Of a stretch of 5,810 nucleotides of DNA, positions 1 to 5,053 are shown in pieces. The stretch comes from JBBRSC01 sp038245795 (lineage in GTDB: Bacteria; Actinomycetota; Acidimicrobiia; Acidimicrobiales; Microtrichaceae). The position numbers were made by a program, and so were the translations under genes. The stretch covers positions 1-5,810 of the forward strand of contig JBBRSC010000219.1 of NCBI GenBank assembly GCA_038245795.1, given 5' to 3'. Numbering within the stretch: the stretch's first letter is position 1; the number at the start of each line of letters is the position of its first letter. The notes below the pieces were generated by a model, which saw only the letters and a program-made list of their open reading frames with translations, ran no database searches and had not been told where the DNA came from.

Positions 1-99
1 GACTTCCTGGGCCTCGATTCGCCGTTCACCCGTTCGGAGATCGTTGACGCCGAGCGCGCGCTCGGCGTGCGCGAATTGCTTGTTGATCGGCGAGGATGA
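1..99 (+). CDS. 3' end of an upstream gene, probably the Liv-type permease
   Basis: Only the last 32 codons and the TGA stop are in the window, read in the frame that begins at base 1. The visible tail is acidic and soluble-looking (it ends ...GVRELLVDRRG) and has no membrane segment, so the product cannot be identified from it. The inference that this is a LivM- or LivH-like membrane permease rests on context: the next two genes are the paired ATPases of a branched-chain amino acid type importer, and these usually follow their permeases. The stop lies one base before the GTG start of livG, which suggests translational coupling. This frame is preferred over the overlapping open frame 2 because frame 2 gives an Arg/Ser/Cys-rich peptide typical of a shadow frame. 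Confidence 0.55.
   Translation, partial: DFLGLDSPFTRSEIVDAERALGVRELLVDRRG
92..95 (+). promoter_or_regulatory. Ribosome binding site of livG, deciding its start
   Basis: GAGG lies five bases upstream of the GTG at 101 and sits within the last codons of the upstream gene. It supports GTG 101 over the in-frame TTG at 44, which has no comparable site and would add 19 residues unlike the family N-terminus. Confidence 0.6.
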
Positions 100-100
100 C

Positions 101-865
101 GTGGCGCTGCTCGAGACACGTGGGCTCACTATTCGGTTCGGCGGCCATCTCGCCGTCTCGGACGTCGACCTCGATGTGAACCAAGGCGAGGTGACGGGGC
201 TGATCGGTCCGAACGGCGCCGGGAAGACCACCACCTTCAATCTGGTGTGTGGAGTGCAGGCACCGACAGCCGGACGGGTGGTTCTCGACGGGCGGGACGT
301 CTCGAAACTCGGAACGCATCGGCGTGCTCGAATGGGGATTGGCCGGACGTTCCAGCGGCTCGAGGTCTTCGGATCGATGTCGGTGCGAGACAACATCCTC
401 TGTGGCGCAGAGATCCGCAGAGCGTGGTCGCGTCGCTCCGGTAACGGCCCGCAACTTCTCGGCGGCGCCGACACGATGAGCGTGGGCGATGTGGCTGACC
501 TGATCATGGATCGACTCGCTCTGTCGGGCGTGGCTCACTCCATGGTCTCACAACTGCCCACGGGGTCCGCCCGACTCGTCGAGCTCGGACGAGCCTTGGC
601 AATCAGACCCAAGGTGCTGTTGTTGGACGAGCCCGCGTCGGGGCTGGACGACACCGAAACCGAATCATTCGGCGTCCTGCTGCGAGAGTTGGCGGACGCC
701 GGACTCGCGATCCTGTTGGTCGAGCATGACGTCGCCCTCGTGATGTCGGTCTGCGACCGGATAGCGGTTTTGGATTTCGGTCAGATCATCACGAGCGGCA
801 CCCCCGATCAGGTTCGCAACAATGCAGCGGTTCGCGCGGCATACCTGGGGGCGGATCACTCGTGA
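101..865 (+). CDS. livG: Branched-chain amino acid-type ABC transporter ATP-binding protein, LivG family
   Basis: This is a cytoplasmic ATPase of 254 residues, the usual LivG length. It would hydrolyse ATP together with LivF to power import of branched-chain amino acids or related substrates. Visible motifs are Walker A GPNGAGKT (residues 36-43), Q-loop Gln85 in GRTFQRL, Walker B KVLLLDE (171-177), the D-loop SGLDD and the switch His209 in VEHD. The GxGRTFQ stretch before a variable insert, and the VEHD followed by a hydrophobic helix, are typical of LivG. The ABC signature is degenerate: LPTGS (152-156) stands where LSGGQ or LSYGQ is expected, although the downstream RLVELGRAL helix is intact. 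The GTG start at 101 was chosen for its GAGG site and because homology begins at once (LLETRGLTIRFGG). The gene overlaps livF by four bases (GTGA). The family is firm; the transported substrate is not shown by the sequence. Confidence 0.88.
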   Translation: MALLETRGLTIRFGGHLAVSDVDLDVNQGEVTGLIGPNGAGKTTTFNLVCGVQAPTAGRVVLDGRDVSKLGTHRRARMGIGRTFQRLEVFGSMSVRDNILCGAEIRRAWSRRSGNGPQLLGGADTMSVGDVADLIMDRLALSGVAHSMVSQLPTGSARLVELGRALAIRPKVLLLDEPASGLDDTETESFGVLLRELADAGLAILLVEHDVALVMSVCDRIAVLDFGQIITSGTPDQVRNNAAVRAAYLGADHS

Positions 866-1578
866 GCCCATTGTTGGATGCCCCGCCACTACTGGAATTG
901 GTCGACGTACGGGCCGCCTACGACGGGATCGAAGTTCTCCACGGAGTCGACCTGACGGTGCCACAGGGAGCGGTGGTTGCGTTGCTCGGCCCGAACGGCG
1001 CTGGCAAGAGCACGACGATTTCGGTCGTGGCTGGACTCGTCGTTCCGACATCGGGGCAGGTGCTGATGGCGGGTCGCAACACGGTCGGCGCCCGGCCCGA
1101 GGAACTGGCACGTCGCGGGGTCGTGACCATCCCCGAGGGTCGCGGCATCTTCCCGAACCTGACCGTTCGTGAGAATCTCCAGATGGCCACCTACACGGGC
1201 GTGTCACTCCAGAATGTTGAGGCGTTCACCTACGAGCAGTTCCCTCGACTGGGCGAGCGTCGCAAACAGCTCGCGGGGACGATGTCCGGCGGGGAACAAC
1301 AGATGCTGGCGATGGCGCGTGGCCTGGCGTCGGATCCCGCCATCCTGTTGCTCGACGAGTTGTCGATGGGCCTCGCGCCGCTGATCGTCGAAGAGCTCTA
1401 CGGCATCGTGGCGGAGATCGCGCGGCGGGGCGTATCGATCCTCGTAGTCGAGCAGTTTGCGCGTACAGTCCTCGGTGTCGCAGATCTGGCGGCCATCATG
1501 GTGCACGGAGTCATACGATCCGTCGGGGTTCCATCAGCCATCGAAGCGGAGCTGTCTTCCGCCTATCTCGGTGGCTGA
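862..1578 (+). CDS. livF: Branched-chain amino acid-type ABC transporter ATP-binding protein, LivF family
   Basis: This 238-residue cytoplasmic ATPase is the partner of the upstream LivG. Walker A GPNGAGKS is at 43-50, followed by the LivF-type PEGRGIF block (91-97) in place of a classical Q-loop. The full signature MSGGEQQ is at 141-147 and Walker B ILLLDE at 161-166. Walker B is followed by Leu rather than the usual Pro (DELSMGLAP). The switch position holds Gln198 (VEQF), which is normal for LivF proteins (VEQN in E. coli LivF). The length fits the family (about 233-240). The GTG start overlaps the livG stop; the only candidate ribosome site is a G-rich run at 847-851, so reinitiation after livG is likely. 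A TTG at 871 is a possible but less attractive start. The pairing and order livG-livF are standard for this transporter type. Confidence 0.9.
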   Translation: MSPLLDAPPLLELVDVRAAYDGIEVLHGVDLTVPQGAVVALLGPNGAGKSTTISVVAGLVVPTSGQVLMAGRNTVGARPEELARRGVVTIPEGRGIFPNLTVRENLQMATYTGVSLQNVEAFTYEQFPRLGERRKQLAGTMSGGEQQMLAMARGLASDPAILLLDELSMGLAPLIVEELYGIVAEIARRGVSILVVEQFARTVLGVADLAAIMVHGVIRSVGVPSAIEAELSSAYLGG

Positions 1579-1598
1579 CCCCATCTTCTCGATCCAAC

Positions 1599-1603
1599 AG
1601 GAG
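1599..1603 (+). promoter_or_regulatory. Ribosome binding site of the small membrane protein gene
   Basis: AGGAG five bases upstream of the GTG at 1609. It is a strong site, fixes the start, and is the best evidence that this unrecognised reading frame is translated. Confidence 0.65.
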
Positions 1604-1608
1604 CCAGC

Positions 1609-1974
1609 GTGGACAACAACACTGAACGCATCGAGGCCTTCACCGAGGAGATCGGATCCATGAAGCTTCGTGGATCGAGCGCCTCCGGTGAGAGAACGCT
1701 GGTGCTCGTCGGAGCGCTGTCGCTCGCGGCAGGGTTTGCGTTGGCCATCCTTGGTGGCATCCAGACGTCGGGAACGACGAACCAGGCCGATCAACGGGCG
1801 TTCATGGCGACCGGCAGTTTCATCGGGATCGCTCTCGTCATCGTCGGCGCCGCGCTGTTCGTTCGTTTCTCCCTGGCCCGCTACCTGCGCTTCTGGATGG
1901 TGCGGATGGTGCACGAGTCGCGCGCCAACACCGATCGCATCGTTCAAGCCATCCATGATGCTGCGCCGCAATGA
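1609..1974 (+). CDS. Unrecognised small membrane protein with two predicted helices
   Basis: I do not recognise a family for this 121-residue protein. It has an N-terminal charged, probably amphipathic stretch (residues 1-30, including TERIEAFTEEI), a hydrophobic helix at about 31-51, a short polar loop (52-63, TSGTTNQADQR), a second helix at about 66-87 and a basic, amphipathic C-terminal tail (88-121). By the positive-inside rule, the Arg-rich tail (ARYLRFWMVRM) and the N-terminus should both be cytoplasmic, with the loop outside. A strong AGGAG site and GTG start support real translation. The gene starts 30 bases after livF with no terminator visible between them, so it is probably co-transcribed with the transporter, and it ends just before the ATP synthase operon. 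It could be a transporter accessory or an unrelated conserved protein; nothing in the sequence shows a catalytic function. Confidence 0.7.
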   Translation: MDNNTERIEAFTEEIGSMKLRGSSASGERTLVLVGALSLAAGFALAILGGIQTSGTTNQADQRAFMATGSFIGIALVIVGAALFVRFSLARYLRFWMVRMVHESRANTDRIVQAIHDAAPQ

Positions 1975-2009
1975 CCGTCCGGTCTGTGCGTTCGATTTGC
2001 GGCAGTTTT
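1961..2009 (+). terminator. Possible weak intrinsic terminator after the liv cluster
   Basis: GCCGCA (1965-1970) can pair with TGCGGC (1998-2003). The stem can be extended by CTGC (1961-1964) to CAG if GC is bulged. Inside the loop a second small hairpin, GACC-GTCC-GGTC (1973-1984), is possible. The outer arm is followed by AG and TTTT (2006-2009). The structure overlaps the stop codon of the small membrane protein gene. The loop is long and the T run short, so this is a weak call. Confidence 0.28.
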
Positions 2010-2026
2010 CACCGTTCTTCTAGATT
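1997..2026 (+). promoter_or_regulatory. Possible sigma-70-type promoter of the ATP synthase operon
   Basis: TTGCGG (1997-2002) and TAGATT (2021-2026) are separated by 18 bases. The stretch is noticeably more AT-rich than its surroundings and lies at the boundary between two functional units. An alternative pair is TTCACC (2008-2013) with TATGTA (2030-2035), 16 bases apart. Either would give a 5' leader of roughly 55-70 bases before the atpZ-like ATG at 2099. The assignment comes from position and motif resemblance only. Confidence 0.38.
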
Positions 2027-2098
2027 GTGTATGTATTCACAAGCGCTTCGTACCGGCCGTTCGGCGAAGATGCGCTGCACCAGACCAACGACGATCTG

Positions 2099-2368
2099 AT
2101 GAACAGCTCTCCGACTCCCTCCGCCCCCACCGCCCAGCTCAACTCGAGCCATGGGTCGTTCGAATTGGTGATGAGTCCAATCATCCTGGGGCTCATCGGA
2201 TGGTGGCTGGACCACTCGGTCTTCGAGACCACGCCAGTCCTGACGATCATCTTTTCGGTGCTCGGGCTCGTCGGTGCCGTCATCAAGATCTACTTCGGCT
2301 ACACGGCACGCATGGCAACTCATGCCGAGAACGCCGTGTGGGCCAACCGCTCCAAGGGCAGCTCATGA
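2099..2368 (+). CDS. atpZ: AtpZ-like ATP synthase accessory protein (two-helix ATPase gene 1 family)
   Basis: This 89-residue membrane protein sits first in the ATP synthase operon. Residues 1-20 are polar and rich in Ser/Pro; helix 1 spans about 21-37 and ends in GxxGWWLD with Asp38, and helix 2 spans about 47-68. The helix-loop-helix with a Gly-rich first helix ending in Leu-Asp is the pattern of the AtpZ/'AtpI' family (Pfam ATPase_gene1). AtpZ of Bacillus, with AtpI, has been linked to Mg2+/Ca2+ handling and to assembly of the ATP synthase. The frame is open back to a GTG at 2027, which would give 113 residues, but that GTG abuts the proposed -10 element. I prefer ATG 2099, although it lacks a clear ribosome site. 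The stop overlaps the atpI start (ATGA). The family call is moderately sure; the start is uncertain. Confidence 0.68.
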   Translation: MNSSPTPSAPTAQLNSSHGSFELVMSPIILGLIGWWLDHSVFETTPVLTIIFSVLGLVGAVIKIYFGYTARMATHAENAVWANRSKGSS

Positions 2369-2835
2369 ACGATGCCAATCCGCTGTTGAACCGCCTCGAG
2401 GGCCCAGCCCCCGCGATGGAGGTCGCGCTCGACATCATCAGGCGTTCCGTGTGGGTACTCCCGCTCTTTGTCGGTCTCGGTTTCGTGGGTTGGCGGGTTC
2501 CCGGAGCGATCTCAGCGGGCTACGGCCTTGCCATTGTGCTGGTCAATTTCTTCCTGGCCGCGTGGATCCTGCAGACGACGGGGCGTATCAGCTTCGCCAT
2601 GATGGCGGGCGGCGCCGGGTTCGGGTTCCTACTGCGCCTCGGGCTGATCATGGCCGCCGTGTTGCTCGTGAAGGACGCATGGTGGATCTCACTGATCCCG
2701 CTGGGCGTCACGCTGATCGTTGCCCATCTGGGCCTGTTGTTCTGGGAACTCCGCTACGTGTCGGGGTCCCTGGCGTTTCCTGGGCTCAAGCCCGCACCAC
2801 TTCACCACGAGGAGCACCACGACCGTGTTCGCTGA
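2365..2835 (+). CDS. atpI: ATP synthase protein I-like membrane protein
   Basis: This 156-residue protein is largely hydrophobic, with four probable helices at about 29-43, 47-69, 78-102 and 106-127, a polar N-terminus and a His-rich C-terminal tail (PLHHEEHHDR). The position directly between atpZ and atpB and the four-helix layout match the AtpI (ATP_synt_I) family. AtpI proteins help assemble the c-ring in some bacteria and are dispensable in others. The ATG at 2365 is preceded by AAGGG (2354-2358, six bases away) and overlaps the atpZ stop as ATGA, so the two are translationally coupled. The sequence family is weakly conserved in general, so the assignment leans partly on position. The His/Glu cluster in the tail could bind metal, but that is speculation. 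Confidence 0.75.
   Translation: MNDANPLLNRLEGPAPAMEVALDIIRRSVWVLPLFVGLGFVGWRVPGAISAGYGLAIVLVNFFLAAWILQTTGRISFAMMAGGAGFGFLLRLGLIMAAVLLVKDAWWISLIPLGVTLIVAHLGLLFWELRYVSGSLAFPGLKPAPLHHEEHHDRVR
2809..2814 (+). promoter_or_regulatory. Ribosome binding site of atpB, deciding its start
   Basis: GAGGAG lies within the 3' end of atpI, ten bases upstream of the GTG at 2825. It supports this GTG as the atpB start, eleven bases inside atpI. Confidence 0.55.
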
Positions 2836-3589
2836 ACTCAAGTTCCCGACCATCGAAGAAATGGTCGTCTGGCCGGAGGCCTTCTTCAAGGGCACCAACT
2901 TCGGATTCAACAAGGTCGCGCTGATCTCGTTGATCGCGATGGCCGTGCCGGTCATCTGGTTCCTGTTCGCCGGCTCGAAGAAGTCGTTGGTCCCGGCCGG
3001 GGCACAGAACCTCGCCGAGACCACCATCGAGTTCGTCGAGAAGCAGATCATCATGCAGACGATCGGACGTGACGGCCTGGCCTATCTGCCGCTGCTGATC
3101 TCGATGTTCCTGTTCATTCTCATCGGCAACCTCTTCGGCATCATCCCGACATCGCACTTCGGGGCCAATGCCCGCATGGCGAACCCGGTCATCCTGGCGT
3201 TGCTCGCATGGGTCGTGTTCATCGGTGTCGGCGTCAAGCATCACGGCCTGCGCTATTTCAAGATGGCCTTGTTCCCGCCGGGGGTACCCAAGGCGCTGTA
3301 CCTGTTGGTGACACCGATTGAATTCATCTCGACCTTCCTGGTGCGCCCCTTCTCACTGGCTGTCCGGCTCTTTGCCAACTCGCTGGCCGGGCACATCCTG
3401 CTCATCACCTTCTCGGTGCTGACCGCCACCTTGTGGAGTGCCTCAGCGCTCGCTGCCGCCTCGCCATTCTCGTTCTTCATGCTCGTGGCATTTACGGCCT
3501 TCGAGCTGATGGTCGCGTTCTTGCAGGCATACATCTTCACCCTGCTCACCGCCGTGTACATCGGCGGCGCGCTCCACCCGGAGCACTGA
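2825..3589 (+). CDS. atpB: F-type ATP synthase subunit a
   Basis: Subunit a is the membrane stator that provides the two proton half-channels beside the c-ring. The 254-residue protein has hydrophobic helices at about 31-49, 86-107, 120-137 and 155-175, and a long C-terminal pair covering about 176-250. The key block is AVRLFANSLAGH, in which Arg181 corresponds to the essential Arg210 of E. coli subunit a and His190 occupies the E. coli Glu219 position, as in many bacteria. The last helix holds LQAYIFTLLTAVY, with Gln234 matching E. coli Gln252. All residues expected for proton transport are present. The GTG start at 2825 overlaps the end of atpI by 11 bases and gives a normal N-terminus (FAELKFPTIEEM). 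The stop is followed by a 65-base gap before atpE. Confidence 0.96.
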   Translation: MFAELKFPTIEEMVVWPEAFFKGTNFGFNKVALISLIAMAVPVIWFLFAGSKKSLVPAGAQNLAETTIEFVEKQIIMQTIGRDGLAYLPLLISMFLFILIGNLFGIIPTSHFGANARMANPVILALLAWVVFIGVGVKHHGLRYFKMALFPPGVPKALYLLVTPIEFISTFLVRPFSLAVRLFANSLAGHILLITFSVLTATLWSASALAAASPFSFFMLVAFTAFELMVAFLQAYIFTLLTAVYIGGALHPEH

Positions 3590-3639
3590 GCCACCAGATC
3601 TCACAACCGGCCCGGTGGATCCGCCATCGGCCCCAACAC

Positions 3640-3644
3640 AGGAG
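3640..3644 (+). promoter_or_regulatory. Ribosome binding site of atpE
   Basis: AGGAG, ten bases upstream of ATG 3655, is a clear site in the longest gap inside the ATP synthase operon. It sets the start of subunit c, including its extended N-terminus. Confidence 0.6.
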
Positions 3645-3654
3645 AAACCATCCC

Positions 3655-3936
3655 ATGAGTACCCTCGCTTCACTTGCGACCTTCGCCCAGGCCGCCCCGA
3701 CGCCCGAAGAAGCCAAAGGCATTGCTGGCGCCAGCGGTGCCGGCGCGGCCTACGGCCTCGCCGCCATCGGCCCCGGCATCGGCATCGGCTACCTCGTCGG
3801 ACAGGCCGTGCAGGCCATGGCCCGTCAGCCCGAGTCCGCCGGTCAGGTCCAGACCACCATGTTCTTGGGCATCGCGTTCACCGAAGCGCTCGCGCTCATC
3901 GGCTTCGTGGTGTTCATTCTGCTCAAGTTCGTCTGA
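3655..3936 (+). CDS. atpE: F-type ATP synthase subunit c
   Basis: This is the proteolipid that forms the rotor ring. The 93-residue protein has helix 1 at about 24-53 with the Gly-rich packing face (GPGIGIG, 39-45), the polar loop ARQP (56-59, facing F1) and helix 2 at about 67-92. The proton-binding carboxylate is Glu77 in FTEALAL. The next residue is Ala rather than the Ser/Thr seen in sodium-binding rings (as in Ilyobacter), so proton coupling is inferred. At 93 residues it is longer than most c subunits (about 70-85) because of roughly 20 residues ahead of helix 1. These begin MSTLASLATFAQAAPTPEE and contain a weak signal-peptide-like AQA/AP sequence. The ATG at 3655 has a good AGGAG. A 65-base gap precedes the gene, while atpF follows after only two bases. 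Confidence 0.96.
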   Translation: MSTLASLATFAQAAPTPEEAKGIAGASGAGAAYGLAAIGPGIGIGYLVGQAVQAMARQPESAGQVQTTMFLGIAFTEALALIGFVVFILLKFV

Positions 3937-3938
3937 TC

Positions 3939-4490
3939 ATGCTGGCATCGTTGACGATCCTCGCTGAGGGCGCCGCCGAGGGAACCAAAGAGGTCATCAA
4001 CCCGGTTCTCCCGACGATCCCCGAGACCATCTGGGGTGCGATCGCGTTCTTCTTGCTGCTCGTGCTGATGTGGGCCGTGTGCCTGCCACCCATCAAGAAG
4101 GCGATGCGTCAGCGCGAGGAACAGATCCAGGGCGATCTCGAATCCGCCGAACGCGCCGCAGTCGAGGCTGAACAGGTTCGCCGCGACTACGACGCCACCT
4201 TGGCTGAGGCCCGCAGCGAAGCGGCACGGATCATCGATGAGGCGCGCCATGCCGCCGAGGCGCAACGCGCCGAGATCGTTGGAGCCGCTGACACCGAAGT
4301 GGCAGCGCAACGGATGGAGGCCATGGCGGAGATCGAGACCGATCGACGCTCAGCGCTCGACCAGTTGCGTGGAGAGGTCGGCGGGCTCGCCGTGGCTGCT
4401 GCTTCCAAGGTCGTGCAGCGTCCCCTCGACGCCGCCGCGAACCAGTCGGTCGTCGACGACCACGTCAACCGCTCCAGCGGCCAGGCCTGA
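3939..4490 (+). CDS. atpF: F-type ATP synthase subunit b (first of two tandem copies)
   Basis: This is a peripheral stalk subunit of 183 residues. A short N-terminal stretch (MLASLTILAEG) precedes a single membrane helix at about 29-49 (starting ETIWGAIAF). PPIKKAM follows at the membrane surface, then a long charged coiled-coil rich in Ala, Glu and Arg (57-150). The C-terminal block ASKVVQRPLD (155-164) matches the delta-binding end of typical b subunits, with Lys157, Arg161 and Leu-Asp 163-164 retained. The ATG lies two bases after the atpE stop with no clear ribosome site, so translation is probably coupled to atpE. The protein aligns from residue 7 to its last residue with the following gene product without a gap. 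Because it keeps the Lys and Arg of the C-terminal consensus, I take it as the canonical b, though which copy is b and which b' is not certain. Confidence 0.93.
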   Translation: MLASLTILAEGAAEGTKEVINPVLPTIPETIWGAIAFFLLLVLMWAVCLPPIKKAMRQREEQIQGDLESAERAAVEAEQVRRDYDATLAEARSEAARIIDEARHAAEAQRAEIVGAADTEVAAQRMEAMAEIETDRRSALDQLRGEVGGLAVAAASKVVQRPLDAAANQSVVDDHVNRSSGQA

Positions 4491-4494
4491 GAGG
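4491..4494 (+). promoter_or_regulatory. Ribosome binding site of the second b-type gene
   Basis: GAGG directly after the stop of the first b gene, nine bases upstream of GTG 4504. It sets the start and argues for independent initiation of the second copy. Confidence 0.55.
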
Positions 4495-4503
4495 AACTGC
4501 ATC

Positions 4504-5037
4504 GTGTTGTCCACCATTCTCGCCGCCGAATCCGAGGGAAACGGTTTCTGGCTTCCTCATGACATCAATGAGGTCATCTGGGGAACCATCGCGTTCGTCA
4601 TCGTCATCGGAGTCATCGTCTGGAAGGCCGGGCCGGCCATCAAGAAGGCTATGGCAGCTCGACCCGAGCGGATCTCGGGAGAACTGTCCGCCGCCACCGA
4701 TGCGCTCGCCGCCGCCGAAACCAAACGCGATCAGATCAAATCTGCGCTGGCTGATTCCGATAGCGAAGCCGCGCGCATTGTCGCCGAGGCCCGCGAGACC
4801 GCCGAGCGGCTCACCGTCGAGATCGTCGAGCGTGCGCATTCCGACGCCGCTGCCATCCGCGCCCGGGTCGTGGTCGACATCGAGTCATCGCGTCGTCAGG
4901 CAACCACCGATCTCACCCACGACGTGTCCCGATTGGCGCTCGGTGCCGCCGAACAAGTGGTGCACAGCAATCTCGACGACACGACCCAACAGAGCTTGAT
5001 CGAGGCGTACATCGCCCAGGTCGGGTCCTCGAACTGA
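4504..5037 (+). CDS. atpF: F-type ATP synthase subunit b' (second tandem b-type copy)
   Basis: This second peripheral stalk subunit has 177 residues and the same layout as its neighbour: a short N-terminus (MLSTILAAESEG), one membrane helix at about 22-43 (starting NEVIWGTIAF), AIKKAM at the surface, a long Ala/Glu/Arg coiled-coil and a C-terminal block AEQVVHSNLD (149-158). It aligns with residues 7-183 of the first copy with no gap. By my hand count about a third of positions are identical, including IWG-IAF, IKKAM, SEAARI and the final LD and QS pairs. Its C-terminal block has lost the Lys and Arg of the usual consensus. The GTG at 4504 has a GAGG site 13 bases after the previous stop. A b/b' heterodimeric stalk, as in cyanobacteria and many alphaproteobacteria, is the likely role; two separate homodimers are a less likely alternative. 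Confidence 0.92.
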   Translation: MLSTILAAESEGNGFWLPHDINEVIWGTIAFVIVIGVIVWKAGPAIKKAMAARPERISGELSAATDALAAAETKRDQIKSALADSDSEAARIVAEARETAERLTVEIVERAHSDAAAIRARVVVDIESSRRQATTDLTHDVSRLALGAAEQVVHSNLDDTTQQSLIEAYIAQVGSSN

Positions 5038-5053
5038 CGGTCTGGAGCGACTG

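Noticed and set aside
44..100. Longer LivG starting at TTG 44
   Set aside because: The extra 19 residues are Ser/Cys-rich and unlike the family, no ribosome site precedes the TTG, and the segment overlaps the upstream coding frame. GTG 101 with GAGG is better.
665..1207. Long minus-strand open frame across the livG/livF junction
   Set aside because: It lies opposite two well-defined ABC ATPases and gives an Arg/Pro/Ser-rich translation typical of GC-rich antisense frames.
2689..3244. Minus-strand open frames opposite atpB
   Set aside because: Their compositions (Asp/Arg/Gln-rich or low-complexity) are shadows of the hydrophobic subunit a codons; no ribosome site or family pattern was seen.
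3606..3616. ACCGG-C-CCGGT as a terminator before atpE
   Set aside because: The one-base centre cannot form a stable hairpin and no T run follows; a terminator here would silence most of the ATP synthase operon.
3865..3900. Sodium-type c-ring
   Set aside because: The ring Glu77 is followed by Ala-Leu, without the Ser/Thr and the pattern of neighbouring ligands seen in sodium-binding c subunits.
3939..5037. Frameshifted or split single b gene
   Set aside because: Each copy has its own start, membrane helix, coiled-coil and C-terminal block, so they are two complete genes and not halves of one.
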